Assembly (NCBI RefSeq): GCF_012927265.1
Contig: NZ_JABBGF010000001.1
Coordinates: 618,502-682,501 of the forward strand
Origin: Chryseobacterium cheonjiense
GTDB lineage: Bacteria > Bacteroidota > Bacteroidia > Flavobacteriales > Weeksellaceae
Direction of reading: 5' to 3'
DNA length: 64,000 bases
Shown: positions 38,047 through 49,673 of the stretch, piece after piece
How positions within the stretch are numbered: position 1 is the first letter of the stretch
Layout: every line of letters begins with the position of its first letter
The notes under the pieces: generated by a model
What the model saw: the letters and a program-made list of their open reading frames with translations, nothing else
The model's database searches: none
Told to the model about the DNA's origin: nothing
Made by a program: the position numbers and the translations under genes

Positions 38047-41000
38047 ATGAAGAAAACTTATCTTTGGCTTTTATTAATTTGCTGTTTTGCAACGATGAAA
38101 GCACAGGTCACGTACTATTCCAAAGCTTCAGCGACGGATTTTACAAGTGTGGCTTCGTGGGGAACCAATACGGATGGTACGGGTACATCTCCTGGTTCTA
38201 TCAGTAATGCAGATAATTTTGTTATTCAAAATTCTTCTGTAATGACACTGCCTGGTAATGCTTCAGTCAGGCAGCTTACCATTAATAGCGGAAGTTTAAC
38301 GGTTGCAGCAAATACGCTTACCGTAAGTAAAGCGGGAACGTTTGACTCTACATTAAATTTAGCAGGAGGGACACTTACTGTCTCTGGAGGAAATGTGAAT
38401 GTCAATGGAAATGTTGTAATTGCTTCAGGGGCTACTTTCAACCAAAGTGGAGGAGCAATTACTGTTGACGGAAATAATGCAGGTTCGGCTACGGGGAGTG
38501 TAGCAAGTGGAACTGTTTTATTTGAAGTGAAATCATCTTTAGGTGCTGTAAATGGAGGAACAATAACGATCGTGGATCCGCCAGCTACGGGTACTGCCAG
38601 AAGTTTCGGATTTAATCTTACTTCAGGTAATGTGCAATGGGTAGGTCATACCATACGATTTGGTAATGGTATAAGTACAGATGCTTCTGCAAATGTAAAC
38701 GGTTTTGAATTCGATACTTATATTGGTAGTTCTGGTACACAATCTCTTACAGGTAATATTGTAGTAGATGGTGGAAATGTTACCAATAGATGGGTTTCAA
38801 CTTCTTCAGCTTCAGTAAATGGAAGTTTTATAGGAGGTGATTTAACAATTAATGCAGGTTCTGAACTAAGAAATATATCCGGTGGAGGAACATTAAGTGT
38901 TGCAGGAAACATAATTAATAATGGTATATTTACAGCAATAACTACATTAAGTTTAAGCAGTAGAAATGCTACAGGAGGAGCTATAGCATCAACAAATACT
39001 CAGGCTATATCGGGAAGCGGTGTCTTCAGAAATTCAACAACGGCCTCAACGGCAAATTTTAGTAGTTTAACAATAAATAATTCAAGTTTAGGTGGTATTA
39101 CTTTTGCAGATGCCAACTCTTTACTAAGCGGTACAAATACAGGTACGGTTTCGGGAACATTAACCTTTACAAATGGTGTGGTAAACACAGGAGCTAATAC
39201 ATTTGTATTAGGTATTAGTGGTGCAACAGTAGGAACATTATCTTATACTGCCGGAGGTTTTGGCTCAGGTTCCACATTTAGCAGATGGTATGGAACAACA
39301 GGTTCGGGAACAGCAATTACCGCTGGTGCAAATCCTACACCCGGTGCGGGTTCTTATCCCTTTGTTACCGGAGTTTCAGGTTCTTATAATGCTAATCATT
39401 TCCATAGAGCTACTGCTGCACTTACTACGGCGGGGCAAATGGCTGTTAAATTTACGGCAGGAACAGGCGTTAGCGCCATTACGCCTGTTGTAGAAAATGC
39501 ACTTACCTTCGACAAGCAAAGCAACAGTAACTGGATAGTATCTACTTCCGCTGGGTATGCAGCTACGGCTGCGCATACTTTTGCAGCAGCAGCACAAGGT
39601 GCTTATATAGCTACTACGACTAATGCCAGACTATTAATTGGAGCGGCATTGTTAGGTACACATCAAGCGGGTACCAATTTACCACTGGGACAGAGGTTGG
39701 CAGTTCCTGCAGCTTCAATAGCAGGTACCTATACCATAGGTGTGGTTGGGACAGAAATTCCATTGTTAACAATTGCTTCTGGTAAATGGGAAGATGGTGC
39801 CATATGGTCAACAGGAATAGCGCCTGTTTGCACTAATTATGTAATAGTATCTGCCGGACATACGGTTACGTTGGACGGAACAACTGGTACAGCAAATGCA
39901 TCTTCTGTAATAAACAATGGTACATTGAGTGTTACTAATGGATCTACCTTAAATGTAGGTTGTACAAATAAAAATAATTACTTGAATAATAATGGTACTT
40001 TAAGTGTTTCCGGAACATTAAATGTAAATGGAAATATTAACAGTGCCACAGGTTCCACTTTTGCCCAAACGGGAGGAAATATAAATGTAGACGGAAATGA
40101 TGCAGGAGCTACGGCAACAAGTGTAGCATCAGGTACAAATATAGTAAATATAGCTACCGGAAACGTAACACTCACCGGTGGAACAATGACGGTGGTAGAT
40201 CCTCATGCGGCTAATAGTACAACTTCATACGCATTCTCTTATTCAGGCGGAACTGCCATTGATAACACCGTTGGCTGGACGTTAAAGTTTGGTGACGGAT
40301 CTTCTACGGATGCGGGAGGAACTACAGCTACTGCTTCAGCTGCAGGTGGATTTATCTGGAACAATGCAGGAAGTAAAATTTATTTTGACAATGTTATAAT
40401 AGATGGAGCATTAGGTACAAACAGATATGTATCAAATTCGTCTACAACGATTGGTATTAATACACTAACTATTAATGCAAATGGAGAATTCAGAATGCCG
40501 ACATCAGGAATAAGTATTGCGGGTAATTTTACCAATAACGGTACATTTACACACACTGCTTCTACCTTGAGTTTCCAGAATTTCAAAAATGCAACTGCTT
40601 CAGTTTCTACTACACCTCAGACTATTTCTGGTACAGGTGTGTTTAGAAATAATATTGTCACAGCAAGTTCTACTGCGAATTTTATTTCCATAGCGATCAA
40701 TAATAGCTCTGCAACAGGAGTTACTTTCTCTAACGCTAATTCATTGTTAAGCGGCGCTAATACGGGAACAGTTTCGGGAACTTTGACTATGACAACTGGT
40801 TTTGTCAATACAGGTGCTAATACCTTTGTTTTAGGGACGTCAGCTACATCCAACGGAACTTTATCTTATACAGCAGGTGGATTTAGCGCTGGAAGTACTT
40901 TTGCAAGATGGTGGCCTACAACAACTGGAGGAGCAGCTATTACACAAGGTGCAACTTCAACAACGACGACAACAACAGGAGTTTATCCTTTTGCTGTAGG

Positions 41001-43179
41001 TACATCAGCCGCTTTTGTTGCAAGAAATCTTTTCTTAAATCAAACAACAGTATCGGCAACCGGAGGAAGAATTGCTGTACAATATAATGATGTTGCAGGA
41101 ACAAATACTGTAAGCATTGTAGACGGAGCTTATACGGTAGATACACAGGCGAAATCCAATTGGGTGGTTTCTCAAACAGGGATTACAGGGACGCCTGCTT
41201 ATAGTATGGCAATAAACGGACAAAATATTTATACTGCCGGTAATGGAAACAGTAGAATTACATTAGCTTCAGCTCCAGCAGCGGGAACCCATCAAACTGG
41301 AACAAGTTATGTAAATGCACAAAGAACAGCAATGCCATTAGCTAATTTGGCTGACACCTATTATTTAGGTATTTCGACTTCAGATATTCCTTTTGTGTCT
41401 GTGGCAAATGGTGATTGGAGTGCACCTGCAACCTGGAACAAAGGAACAATACCTACTTGTACAGATATAGTGCAAATTGCAACGGGTACTACAGTAACAG
41501 TAAATTCATTAGGAAATGTATCTAAAAATGTTACAGTTAACACAGGAGGGACATTGGTAAATGCTTCAGGAGATTTAACAGTAGGTTGTACAGCGTATAA
41601 TAATTTCCTTACCAATAACGGAACATTAACTGTTTCAGGAGGTACATTAAATGTTAATGGAAATGTTGCAATTAATTCCGGAGCTACATTTAATCAATCA
41701 GGAGGGCAAATAAATGTTGATGGGAACGATAATGGAGCTGTAGCAACATCGGTTGCCGGCGGAACTGTTTTATTTGAAGTAAAATCATCTTTAGGTACTG
41801 TAAATGGAGGGACGATCACGATCGTGGATCCGCCAGCTACGGGTACTGCCAGAAGTTTCGGATTTAATCTTACTTCAGGTAATGTGCAATGGGTAGGTCA
41901 TACCATACGATTTGGTAATGGTATAAGTACAGATGCTTCTGCAAATGTAAACGGTTTTGAATTCGATACTTATATTGGTAGTTCTGGTACACAATCTCTT
42001 ACAGGTAATATTGTAGTAGATGGTGGAAATGTTACCAATAGATGGGTTTCAACTTCTTCAGCTTCAGTAAATGGAAGTTTTATAGGAGGTGATTTAACAA
42101 TTAATGCAGGTTCTGAACTAAGAAATATATCTGGTGGAGGAACATTAAGTGTTGCAGGAAACATAATTAATAATGGTATATTTACAGCAATAACTACATT
42201 AAGTTTAAGCAGTAGAAACACAACGGGAACTGCAATAGCTTCGCCAAATACTCAGGCTATATCGGGAAGCGGCGTCTTCAGAAATTTAACAGCTTCTCCA
42301 ACCGCCAATTTAAATTCGTTAATTGTTAATAATTCTAACGCAGCAGGTGTGACTTTAAACGTTCCTTTGTCGGTAAGCGGAACTTTAACTTTAACAACAG
42401 GTATAGTTAATACTACCAATACCAATTTATTAACATTGGGTACGGCAACTGTAGCAGGTACGTTATCTGGAGGTAGTACAACAGCTTACATTAATGGTCC
42501 TTTTGCGAGAACAATAGCAAATGCAAATGCAGCTACTAACTATATACTATATCCTATAGGTAAAACTGCTTATGCTCCTGTTTGGTTAGCTCCTGTAACT
42601 ACAGCGGTAACGAATATGAAAGCAGAAGCTTTTGATACTAACTCTGGAACGGTATCTTCAGGTATTCAGAATTTATCTGCGAGAAGATGGGAAGCGCCTT
42701 TAGTGTCCGGTGCTTTTTCGACAATCAATGTAAGATTGGGAGATAATGCTATTGCAAATGTTAATTTCCCGGTAATGGCACAATCTGCCAGCGGAATTTA
42801 TGACAGTTTATTTGGTACTACGGGAACGTATGCTGCCGGAACACCAAACACAACACAGTCTACTACGGCATTAGCATCCGGTAGCTATACAGGTTATCTA
42901 TCTTATGCAGAATTAGCTCCTACACTCGGTACAGGTGAAATTTTATCCAATGCAAAAGCAATAAAACTTTATCCAAACCCATTCACTGAAGTGTTAAACA
43001 TCTCTGATGTTTCTAATGTGAAAAATGTTTTGATAACAGATATTGCCGGAAGATTGGTTAAAACAATTTCAAATCCGGGTAAGGAACTTTACTTAGGAGA
43101 ATTGAAACAAGGTTTGTATTTAGTGACCTTAGAAATGAAAGATGGTTCTAAGCAAACAATCAAAACGATTAAAAAATAA
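38047..43179 (+). CDS. Giant T9SS cargo protein with beta-solenoid-like repeats (array member 3)
   Basis: The 1710-residue protein has a signal peptide (1-20, MKAQ). Three large modules follow (about 21-575, 577-1128 and 1129-1625), each opening with a W..G.AP.CTDxVxIxxGxTV pattern ([28 protein letters not shown]). Each then runs into short Thr/Ser/Asn/Gly repeats such as [15 protein letters not shown], which suggest a right-handed beta-solenoid as in adhesins. The sorting domain (about 1635-1710) has [14 protein letters not shown] 400-base segment is present twice almost identically. It is very low in charged residues and cysteines. A surface adhesin or matrix protein is the likely role (inference). 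Confidence 0.85.
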   Translation: MKKTYLWLLLICCFATMKAQVTYYSKASATDFTSVASWGTNTDGTGTSPGSISNADNFVIQNSSVMTLPGNASVRQLTINSGSLTVAANTLTVSKAGTFDSTLNLAGGTLTVSGGNVNVNGNVVIASGATFNQSGGAITVDGNNAGSATGSVASGTVLFEVKSSLGAVNGGTITIVDPPATGTARSFGFNLTSGNVQWVGHTIRFGNGISTDASANVNGFEFDTYIGSSGTQSLTGNIVVDGGNVTNRWVSTSSASVNGSFIGGDLTINAGSELRNISGGGTLSVAGNIINNGIFTAITTLSLSSRNATGGAIASTNTQAISGSGVFRNSTTASTANFSSLTINNSSLGGITFADANSLLSGTNTGTVSGTLTFTNGVVNTGANTFVLGISGATVGTLSYTAGGFGSGSTFSRWYGTTGSGTAITAGANPTPGAGSYPFVTGVSGSYNANHFHRATAALTTAGQMAVKFTAGTGVSAITPVVENALTFDKQSNSNWIVSTSAGYAATAAHTFAAAAQGAYIATTTNARLLIGAALLGTHQAGTNLPLGQRLAVPAASIAGTYTIGVVGTEIPLLTIASGKWEDGAIWSTGIAPVCTNYVIVSAGHTVTLDGTTGTANASSVINNGTLSVTNGSTLNVGCTNKNNYLNNNGTLSVSGTLNVNGNINSATGSTFAQTGGNINVDGNDAGATATSVASGTNIVNIATGNVTLTGGTMTVVDPHAANSTTSYAFSYSGGTAIDNTVGWTLKFGDGSSTDAGGTTATASAAGGFIWNNAGSKIYFDNVIIDGALGTNRYVSNSSTTIGINTLTINANGEFRMPTSGISIAGNFTNNGTFTHTASTLSFQNFKNATASVSTTPQTISGTGVFRNNIVTASSTANFISIAINNSSATGVTFSNANSLLSGANTGTVSGTLTMTTGFVNTGANTFVLGTSATSNGTLSYTAGGFSAGSTFARWWPTTTGGAAITQGATSTTTTTTGVYPFAVGTSAAFVARNLFLNQTTVSATGGRIAVQYNDVAGTNTVSIVDGAYTVDTQAKSNWVVSQTGITGTPAYSMAINGQNIYTAGNGNSRITLASAPAAGTHQTGTSYVNAQRTAMPLANLADTYYLGISTSDIPFVSVANGDWSAPATWNKGTIPTCTDIVQIATGTTVTVNSLGNVSKNVTVNTGGTLVNASGDLTVGCTAYNNFLTNNGTLTVSGGTLNVNGNVAINSGATFNQSGGQINVDGNDNGAVATSVAGGTVLFEVKSSLGTVNGGTITIVDPPATGTARSFGFNLTSGNVQWVGHTIRFGNGISTDASANVNGFEFDTYIGSSGTQSLTGNIVVDGGNVTNRWVSTSSASVNGSFIGGDLTINAGSELRNISGGGTLSVAGNIINNGIFTAITTLSLSSRNTTGTAIASPNTQAISGSGVFRNLTASPTANLNSLIVNNSNAAGVTLNVPLSVSGTLTLTTGIVNTTNTNLLTLGTATVAGTLSGGSTTAYINGPFARTIANANAATNYILYPIGKTAYAPVWLAPVTTAVTNMKAEAFDTNSGTVSSGIQNLSARRWEAPLVSGAFSTINVRLGDNAIANVNFPVMAQSASGIYDSLFGTTGTYAAGTPNTTQSTTALASGSYTGYLSYAELAPTLGTGEILSNAKAIKLYPNPFTEVLNISDVSNVKNVLITDIAGRLVKTISNPGKELYLGELKQGLYLVTLEMKDGSKQTIKTIKK
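38567..38966 (+). repeat. Intragenic near-identical repeat, copy 1
   Basis: These 400 bases match 41819-42218 at offset 3252 with a single visible mismatch (38880 C versus 42132 T). Both flanks diverge quickly: a few mismatches on the left, complete divergence after AGTAGAAA on the right. The reading frame is kept. Confidence 0.92.
41819..42218 (+). repeat. Intragenic near-identical repeat, copy 2
   Basis: This is the second copy of the 400-base block in module 3 of the 1710-aa protein. The contrast with the strongly diverged flanks points to recent gene conversion or duplication. Confidence 0.92.
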
Positions 43180-43200
43180 CTTTTTTATCACTATTTATTG

Positions 43201-43233
43201 AATAGCAGCCAGAAAATTGGCTGCTATTTTTTT
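43201..43233 (+). terminator. Terminator of array member 3
   Basis: AATAGCAGCCA and TGGCTGCTATT form a perfect 11-bp stem with loop GAAAAT, followed by TTTTT. The stem is identical to that after member 2, but the loop differs. Confidence 0.9.
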
Positions 43234-43465
43234 ATGTTAAATGTAAAGGTAGGGATTTAATTATGTTAAATTTTTTTTGTAAGTATTTGAAAATCAATAT
43301 TAATTTAAATGTTGTACTAGTTTAAAAATTGTAATAAATTAAATTATTGTTTAATTTTTTTAATTATTCCAATAATTATAGCTATATTTTTTATTAATTT
43401 TATAATATTTTTAGTTAATGTTATATAAATTAATATTTTTATATCTAATTTTAATTTAACTAAGT

Positions 43466-44548
43466 ATGAAAAAACTTTTACTTACGTACCTTTTATTTCT
43501 GGGTACATTACTGTCGGCTCAGATTACCTTGGGATCTGGAACGACATCGGGTGGTGCCTCCACTTCGGTAGCCACGGTTCCATGGAGTACCTATTACGAG
43601 TACAGTTATGCACAGCAGATTTTACTTAAAACCGATATTAATGCTGCCGGTGCTGGAAATATTACAGGATTAAGATTCTTTTTAGGGGCTTCTGCGAGTC
43701 TTTCGAATTCGAATGATATTGTGGTTTATTTGGGTCAGACTACAAAATCATCTTTTTCATCAACTACGGACTGGGTTCCTACAAGTGCAATGACCCAGGT
43801 TTACAGTGGTACTGTGACGAATAATGCCGGAGTTGTAGAGATTACCCTTGCAGCGCCTTTTGCATATGACAATGTGAATAATCTTGTTATTGCAATAGAT
43901 GAAAATAAAGCTGGTGACGATGGAGGAGAGCTTTTTTATACCTATACCAACGGGACAAACAAAACATTGTATTACAGAAGTGATTTTACTAACCCCAATC
44001 CTGCATCCATTACGCAGACAGGTACAAGATCTGCCACTCAGTCTGTGGTGACATTATTGGGGCTTGCTCCTAATCCTGTTCCTGCATGTCCTACAGTTAT
44101 CGCTCCAACGGCTGCTGCCACAGGAGTTTCTGTACTGCCTACCATTACCTGGAATGCCGTAAGTGGTGCAACAGGATACAGGCTTTCTGTTGGTACAACA
44201 TCAGGAGGGACTGATGTGTTAAATAATGTTGATCTTGGCAACGTTACCACTTATACGCTTGCATCATCTCTGCAATTTAATACTCAATATTACTATACCT
44301 TAAGTTCTTATAATGGTGCTATTCCTTCTGTAGCATGTTCAGAGAGATCTTTTACAACTTCAAACATTACCTGTCCGGCTGTTACCGCTCCGGCAGCTGC
44401 AGCTGTTGGTCTTTCCGTTACACCTACTATCACATGGACGGCATCACCGGGAGCTACAGGATATAAAATATCTGTAGGAACGACTTCGGGAGGAACAGAT
44501 GTTTTGAATAATGTTGATCTAGGAAACGTTACCTCTTATACATTCGCT
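43466..44548 (+). repeat. Long direct repeat, copy 2 (matches 34237-35319)
   Basis: This is the partner of the block at 34237-35319. The upstream 20-30 bases, ending CTAATTTTAATTTAACTAAGT, are also shared and recur before member 3, so the repeat includes the start region. Confidence 0.9.
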
Positions 44549-46219
44549 ACAGCATTGAATACTTCTACAACGTATTATTATACGGTAAATGCCTATAGTG
44601 GAAGTTTGACTTCTTCATCTTGTACAGTAAGGAATTTTACGACAGTTTGTGCAGCTTATACACCAGCTTATACAAATAATTTTTCTTCTTTTCCTGGGAT
44701 TTGTTGGTCTCGTGTAAGTGGAGGATCACCAGCAACGGGACTTGGAACCGGGACTACCAATTACTGGGTTGAGGACGGATTTTTAAATTCAGGTTCAACT
44801 GGCGCAGCAAGAATTAATCTTTATTCAACAGGAAGAAGTGGTTGGTTAATTTCTCCGGCATTTAATTTATCTGCGGGAGGTTATAGACTTAAATTTAATT
44901 ATGGCTTAACAGGCTATGATGTAACTACATCAAGTGCCATGGGGTCTGATGATGTTGTTCAGCTTGTCGTTTCAACCGATGGAGGTACTACTTGGACTGT
45001 TCTTCAAACCTGGAATGCTGCTAATGCTCCTACTAATACTTCAAACACTTATACTCTTAATTTAACATCTTATACAGGCAACAACGTAATTTTTGCAATG
45101 TATGGTAGTGATGGAACGGTAGATGATACTCAAGATTATGATTTCTTTATTGATAATTTTGTAGTCGAGACAATTCCTTCTTGTGAAAGTCCAACAGCAC
45201 CATCAGTAAGCAGTATTACGTTAAATGGAGCCAATGTTTCATGGACGGCTCCGGCAACAGCTCCGGCTAATGGATATGAAATCTATTACAGCACATCAAA
45301 CACGGCTCCAGCAAGCTCAACAACTCCAACTATTACAGGAATTACAGGTACTTCTCAATCTTTAGGAAGTCTTTCTTCTGCTACAACATATTATGTTTGG
45401 GTAAGATCTAAGTGTTCCGGCTCCGATCAGAGTATTTGGGTTGCTTCATCTTCTTTTACAACGGCATGTACTGATACAAGTGTTCCTTATACTTTGGATT
45501 TTGAAGGAACAGCTAATCCGGCTTTACCATCATGCACATCCAACGAGAATGTTGGAACAGGAAATAACTGGATTACCAGCAGTACAAATGGTGCTTCTTA
45601 CGGATTTACGACTAATGCATTAAATTATGTGTATAATTCAAGTAATGCTGCTAATACATGGTTTTACACAAGGGGAATTAATTTAGATGCTACCAAGGTA
45701 TACACTATTACGTATAAATATGGAGGTACGGGTACTTTTTTTGCTGAGAAGTTGAAAGTTGCTTACGGTACATCCCCTTCCAGTACTTCAATGACAAATG
45801 CTATCGCAGATTATCCGAATGTTACAAATGCTACACCAAATTCTGTATCAATTGACTTTACACCGCCTTCCTCTGGGATTTACTATTTCGGATTCAATGC
45901 ATACTCGGCAGCAAATAAGTTTTATTTATTTGTAGATGATATCAGTATTGTTGAAAAAGTTAATTTAGCGACATCAGATATTTCATTAAGCAAAAATGAA
46001 ATTAAGATATATCCAAACCCGTTCAGTGAAATATTGAACATCTCTGATGCTTCGAATGTGAAAAATGTTTTAGTAACGGATTTCTCAGGAAGATTGGTAA
46101 AAACTATTGCAAATCCTGGTAAAGAACTTCATTTGGGAGAACTGAAACAAGGGATGTATTTAGTGACTTTAGAAATGAAAGATGGTTCTAAGCAAACCAT
46201 TAAAGCAATTAAAAAATAG
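43466..46219 (+). CDS. T9SS cargo protein, paralog of member 2 (array member 4)
   Basis: The 917-residue protein shares its signal peptide, N-terminal domain and two FnIII-like repeats (about 1-390) with array member 2. It then goes directly to a module like M3 of that protein ([47 protein letters not shown]). A FnIII domain (about 570-665), a module like M2 ([31 protein letters not shown]) and the type A sorting domain follow. It therefore lacks M1 and one FnIII copy, and its modules are in a different order. The sorting domain is nearly identical in DNA to that of member 2. Confidence 0.88.
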   Translation: MKKLLLTYLLFLGTLLSAQITLGSGTTSGGASTSVATVPWSTYYEYSYAQQILLKTDINAAGAGNITGLRFFLGASASLSNSNDIVVYLGQTTKSSFSSTTDWVPTSAMTQVYSGTVTNNAGVVEITLAAPFAYDNVNNLVIAIDENKAGDDGGELFYTYTNGTNKTLYYRSDFTNPNPASITQTGTRSATQSVVTLLGLAPNPVPACPTVIAPTAAATGVSVLPTITWNAVSGATGYRLSVGTTSGGTDVLNNVDLGNVTTYTLASSLQFNTQYYYTLSSYNGAIPSVACSERSFTTSNITCPAVTAPAAAAVGLSVTPTITWTASPGATGYKISVGTTSGGTDVLNNVDLGNVTSYTFATALNTSTTYYYTVNAYSGSLTSSSCTVRNFTTVCAAYTPAYTNNFSSFPGICWSRVSGGSPATGLGTGTTNYWVEDGFLNSGSTGAARINLYSTGRSGWLISPAFNLSAGGYRLKFNYGLTGYDVTTSSAMGSDDVVQLVVSTDGGTTWTVLQTWNAANAPTNTSNTYTLNLTSYTGNNVIFAMYGSDGTVDDTQDYDFFIDNFVVETIPSCESPTAPSVSSITLNGANVSWTAPATAPANGYEIYYSTSNTAPASSTTPTITGITGTSQSLGSLSSATTYYVWVRSKCSGSDQSIWVASSSFTTACTDTSVPYTLDFEGTANPALPSCTSNENVGTGNNWITSSTNGASYGFTTNALNYVYNSSNAANTWFYTRGINLDATKVYTITYKYGGTGTFFAEKLKVAYGTSPSSTSMTNAIADYPNVTNATPNSVSIDFTPPSSGIYYFGFNAYSAANKFYLFVDDISIVEKVNLATSDISLSKNEIKIYPNPFSEILNISDASNVKNVLVTDFSGRLVKTIANPGKELHLGELKQGMYLVTLEMKDGSKQTIKAIKK

Positions 46220-46536
46220 ATTTTAAATTGTAAAAATTATAAGCGGCTAATTTTAGCCGCTTTTTTTTATAAAATAATTCAATTTAATTCTAACTTACGT
46301 GAGTTTGAAGGGAAAAATGCGAAATTTTTACTTTATAAAAATACTGTCATAAAAGCTAATTAAAATGAATTTTACTAGTATTTATTGTATTTTATAAGAA
46401 TAATTAAAATATAAATTTTTATTCATAAACGGGTTTATTTTATTAATTCTTAAAATTATTTAAAAAAATTGGTATTTATTGTGATTAAATCGCAACATTA
46501 TTCATAAATTAGTGTATTAATCAGCAAAAATAAATT
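46220..46536. other. AT-rich spacer before array member 5
   Basis: Besides the terminator at 46241-46268, this 317-base spacer is very AT-rich and contains no gene. Unlike the three earlier spacers it lacks the conserved CTAATTTTAATTTAACTAAGT start region. Confidence 0.6.
46241..46268 (+). terminator. Terminator of array member 4
   Basis: AAGCGGCTAA-TT-TTAGCCGCTT forms a perfect 10-bp stem followed by T. It differs in sequence from the three terminators before it. Confidence 0.9.
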
Positions 46537-48507
46537 ATGACAAAATTTCTACTTTCATGCTTATTGTTTTTAAGCATGATGCTTAATGCGCAGATAACCT
46601 TGGGCGCAGGAAGCACTAATGTCGGAACCGCTCCGATAAGTACGTATTACGGCTATTCTTACACACAACAGATTTTCACAAAACAGGAAATCAATGCCAA
46701 TGCCGCAGGAAACATTACAGGATTAAAATTTTATCTGGATCCTGCTATGTCTATTGCAAGCTCATCGCAATGGGTAGTATATCTGGGACAAACCTCGAAA
46801 ACGGTATTTGCATCAGATTCAGACTGGATCCCTCTCTCTCAGCTTACGCAGGTTTTTTCAGGAACCGTTACCAATAACAATGGTGTTGTTGAAATTACCT
46901 TCGCAACTCCTTTTGCTTATGACAATGTTGCTAATCTTGTCGTAGCTGCTGAAGAAAATTCATCAGGATATGACAGTAACGATTATGATGAAGTAATGTA
47001 CGTTTATCCGGCGGCGGCAAATTCTACACTTAACTTTAAAGATGACTATAACGATCCGGACCCTGCCTCTCCACCTTCTTCAGGTGATCTGAAAAATTAC
47101 AAATCAGTTACCACTTTTGAAGGGCTTACTTCAAATCCGATTCCAAGTTGTCCGATGGTTTCTTATCCTTCGAACAATTCAACTTTTATCCCTTTATCTT
47201 CAACAATTACCTGGATTAATTCTGCTGGGGCAACAAGTTATAAAGTTTCTATAGGAACAACTTCCGGAGGAACCGACGTGGCCAACCAGGTATCTGTAAC
47301 AACAAACAGTTTTACACCGGCAGCACCATTTGCACCAAATACAACTCTATATGTTAAAGTTGTGGCAGTAGGGCCTGGAGGAGATTCTCCCGGATGCTCG
47401 GAAATGATGTTTACAACAGCGCCTCCGGCACCTACTAATGATGAATGTGCTACTGCAGTTACATTAACGGTAAACCCTGATCTCAATTGTGGAACCGTAA
47501 CTCCTGGTTACACTATTGGTGCTACTGATTCAGGAATGATTCCGGACCCATGCTACGGAAACCCTGATGATGATGTATGGTTCAAGTTCGTCGCAACAGC
47601 TACTAGTCATAAAATATCTCTTTTGAACATCCAGTCGGTAGGAAGCGAGCCTAATGATACCGATACTTACTTCCAGGTTTTCAGCGGAGGATGCGGTGCT
47701 CTGTCAAGCATCTACTGTTCAGATCCGTCTTCAGGTACTGTTAGCGGTCTTACCGTAGGAGAAACCTATTTGGTAAGAGTGTACAGTTATTATGGTACAG
47801 GAAGTAATCAAAGTTTTGATATCTGTATAGGGACATATCCACCGCCGCCTGCTAATGATGAATGCAGCGGAGCTCTTGTAGCAGCCGCTTTCCCGTATAC
47901 TTATGTTCAAAGTGATGGAGGAGGAGCAACGAATAATGCCGGAATAATAAGTGCCTGCCCCAATGAAATGAATGATGGTACATGGTTCTCTTTCGTAGGT
48001 GACGGTGACACTTTCAATATTATCGTTACAATGCCTGCGGGAAGTGATTTTGATCCTCAGATAGGAGTGTACAGCGGAACATGTTCAGCTTTATCATGTG
48101 AAGATACTGTAGATGACGGAGGAACTGGTGGCACTGAGACAATTTCTATTCCTACTCTTGCCGGAAATACCTATTATGTAAACGTAGGTCAGTATAGTGG
48201 TTTTTCTGATGAGCCTGAAGGCGCGTTCACCATTAATATTAGCAAAGGTACATTAGGAACTTCAGATGTGAAGCCTGAAAAGAAAAACATCAAAGCATAT
48301 CCAAATCCTTTTACTGATGTAATCAATATTTCGGATGCTGCGAATGTAAAATCAATTTCTGTTTCTGATCTTTCAGGAAGATTGATTAAAGTAATTGATA
48401 ATCCGGGATCTTCAGTTCATTTAGGAGAATTAAGACAGGGAATGTATCTGCTGACACTTATCATGAAAGATGGTTCCAAACAAACTATCAAAACGATTAA
48501 AAAATAG
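46537..48507 (+). CDS. T9SS cargo protein with PPC-like domains (array member 5)
   Basis: The 656-residue protein has a signal peptide (1-19, MLNAQ) and an N-terminal domain diverged from that of members 2 and 4 ([25 protein letters not shown]). One FnIII-like repeat follows (about 208-298). Two domains opening NDECATAV and NDECSGAL (about 302-435 and 440-570) contain DDVWFKFVATA and GTWFSFVGDG, patterns typical of pre-peptidase C-terminal-like beta-sandwiches. The type A sorting domain (about 580-656, YPNPFTDVINIS) ends the chain. It may bind polymer or cell surfaces (inference). It is the last gene of the array. Confidence 0.86.
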   Translation: MTKFLLSCLLFLSMMLNAQITLGAGSTNVGTAPISTYYGYSYTQQIFTKQEINANAAGNITGLKFYLDPAMSIASSSQWVVYLGQTSKTVFASDSDWIPLSQLTQVFSGTVTNNNGVVEITFATPFAYDNVANLVVAAEENSSGYDSNDYDEVMYVYPAAANSTLNFKDDYNDPDPASPPSSGDLKNYKSVTTFEGLTSNPIPSCPMVSYPSNNSTFIPLSSTITWINSAGATSYKVSIGTTSGGTDVANQVSVTTNSFTPAAPFAPNTTLYVKVVAVGPGGDSPGCSEMMFTTAPPAPTNDECATAVTLTVNPDLNCGTVTPGYTIGATDSGMIPDPCYGNPDDDVWFKFVATATSHKISLLNIQSVGSEPNDTDTYFQVFSGGCGALSSIYCSDPSSGTVSGLTVGETYLVRVYSYYGTGSNQSFDICIGTYPPPPANDECSGALVAAAFPYTYVQSDGGGATNNAGIISACPNEMNDGTWFSFVGDGDTFNIIVTMPAGSDFDPQIGVYSGTCSALSCEDTVDDGGTGGTETISIPTLAGNTYYVNVGQYSGFSDEPEGAFTINISKGTLGTSDVKPEKKNIKAYPNPFTDVINISDAANVKSISVSDLSGRLIKVIDNPGSSVHLGELRQGMYLLTLIMKDGSKQTIKTIKK

Positions 48508-48528
48508 CAGTACATCATACATACAATG

Positions 48529-48556
48529 AAAGGCGATCTCACAGATCGCCTTTTTT
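48529..48556 (+). terminator. Terminator of array member 5
   Basis: AAAGGCGATCT-CAC-AGATCGCCTTT is a perfect 11-bp stem followed by TTT. It may also serve the convergent small gene at 48583. Confidence 0.9.
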
Positions 48557-48582
48557 ATTGCTTTTTTAGAATTTCGATAATA

Positions 48583-48744
48583 TTATCTGTTTGGAGAAAC
48601 AGGCTGCAAGTCTCCGCTATTAAGGCTTTCAAAAACAGCCGGGAAGAAAGTAACAAGAATAAAATAAACAATGACCATTAATACAATTAAAGAAAACAGT
48701 ATAACTACTAAAGTATTTGGCTTATTTTTCTTTTTTGGTTCCAT
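48583..48744 (-). CDS. Small single-pass membrane protein, 53 aa
   Basis: On the minus strand an ATG at 48742-48744 opens a 53-codon frame ending in TAA. The product starts with MEPKKKNKPN, a basic cytoplasmic tail. One hydrophobic helix follows (about 11-36) and then a short polar end (LNSGDLQPVSPNR). The positive-inside layout and clean stop placement argue that it is a real gene. It lies 40 bases downstream of the K+ channel gene on the same strand, so it may be a small accessory subunit (inference). I do not recognise a family. Confidence 0.6.
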   Translation of the reverse strand: MEPKKKNKPNTLVVILFSLIVLMVIVYFILVTFFPAVFESLNSGDLQPVSPNR

Positions 48745-48784
48745 GATGTGAGTATTTAGTTAATAGATATGTTAATGTTTTACA

Positions 48785-49612
48785 TTAAGCTAATTTCTTG
48801 CCACATTGTTTGCAGTATCTGGCATCATCATCAATATCTTCATTTCCGCAACGGTCACATATTTTTTCCAGATTTTGTCTTTTGTTCCGCATTTCCGCAG
48901 TCACAATCCCGGTTGGGACAGCAATGATGGAATAACCGGCAAGCATTAGAACAACTGCAAAAAATTTTCCCATAGGTGTAATCGGAGAAACATCGCCGTA
49001 CCCCACCGTAGTTACCGTAACCACCGCCCAGTAAATTGATTGAGGGATGGTTTCAAATCCGGGCCTTCCGCCTTCCACCATAAACATCAGAGAGCCTACA
49101 ATTACTGAAAAGATAATCAGGAATAAAAGGAAAATATAAATTTTTCTGGAGCTGTTCTTGAGTGCTCTTACAATGACAAAACCGTCATTCATAAAATCCA
49201 TAAGATTAAAAACCCTGAATACCCTCAACATTCTCAACATTCTGAAAATCAGAAAATATTTGGTAACTGGGAAGAAAAAACTCAGGTAAAAAGGAACCAG
49301 CGCCAAAAAATCAATAATTCCGAAAAAACTGAAAATATAATGGCGTTTATTTTTTACAACAGCAATTCTTAAGGCATATTCTATAGAGAAAAAGATGGAA
49401 ATAATCCATTCCAAAATAATAAATGTATAGTGGAAGCGCTTATCAAGTTTGGGGATGCTCTCCATCATGATAATCGCCGTACTGATCAGGATCAGGAGTA
49501 GTAAAATGATATCAAACAGTTTTCCGAGCTTTGTATCGGAACGGTAAATGATTCTATAGAGATATCGTTTCCACCATGCATCTTCCGGAACAAGATTATG
49601 TTCTCTTTCCAT
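48785..49612 (-). CDS. Voltage-gated-type potassium channel with C-terminal zinc ribbon
   Basis: The 275-residue protein has six membrane segments. Segment S4 carries Arg124, Arg127, Arg130 and Arg133 in the RMLRMLRVFRVF pattern, and the pore has the K+ selectivity filter TTVGYGD (201-207). This is the ion-transporter (Kv-like) family of the inner membrane. The cytoplasmic tail ends in CDRC...CKQC (Cys252, 255, 267, 270), a zinc ribbon, not the cyclic-nucleotide or RCK domain found in many bacterial channels. Metal or redox could thus tune gating (inference). The small 53-aa membrane protein follows. The start is at the ATG at 49612. Confidence 0.9.
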   Translation of the reverse strand: MEREHNLVPEDAWWKRYLYRIIYRSDTKLGKLFDIILLLLILISTAIIMMESIPKLDKRFHYTFIILEWIISIFFSIEYALRIAVVKNKRHYIFSFFGIIDFLALVPFYLSFFFPVTKYFLIFRMLRMLRVFRVFNLMDFMNDGFVIVRALKNSSRKIYIFLLFLIIFSVIVGSLMFMVEGGRPGFETIPQSIYWAVVTVTTVGYGDVSPITPMGKFFAVVLMLAGYSIIAVPTGIVTAEMRNKRQNLEKICDRCGNEDIDDDARYCKQCGKKLA

Positions 49613-49673
49613 TTTAATGTTTTTTTAAATATAACAAATTATCCTTATTTTCGTGACAAACATACAGAATAAA

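Noticed and set aside
38226-42221. Numerous minus-strand frames in the T9SS array with Pro/Val-rich products
   Set aside because: They arise from reading Thr/Asn/Gly repeats in reverse, are repeated wherever the plus-strand repeats occur, and lack start signals.
32700-47500. T9SS array as a prophage tail or polymorphic toxin locus
   Set aside because: All five proteins end in T9SS sorting domains and contain adhesin-type modules; no toxin domain, immunity gene or phage gene is present.
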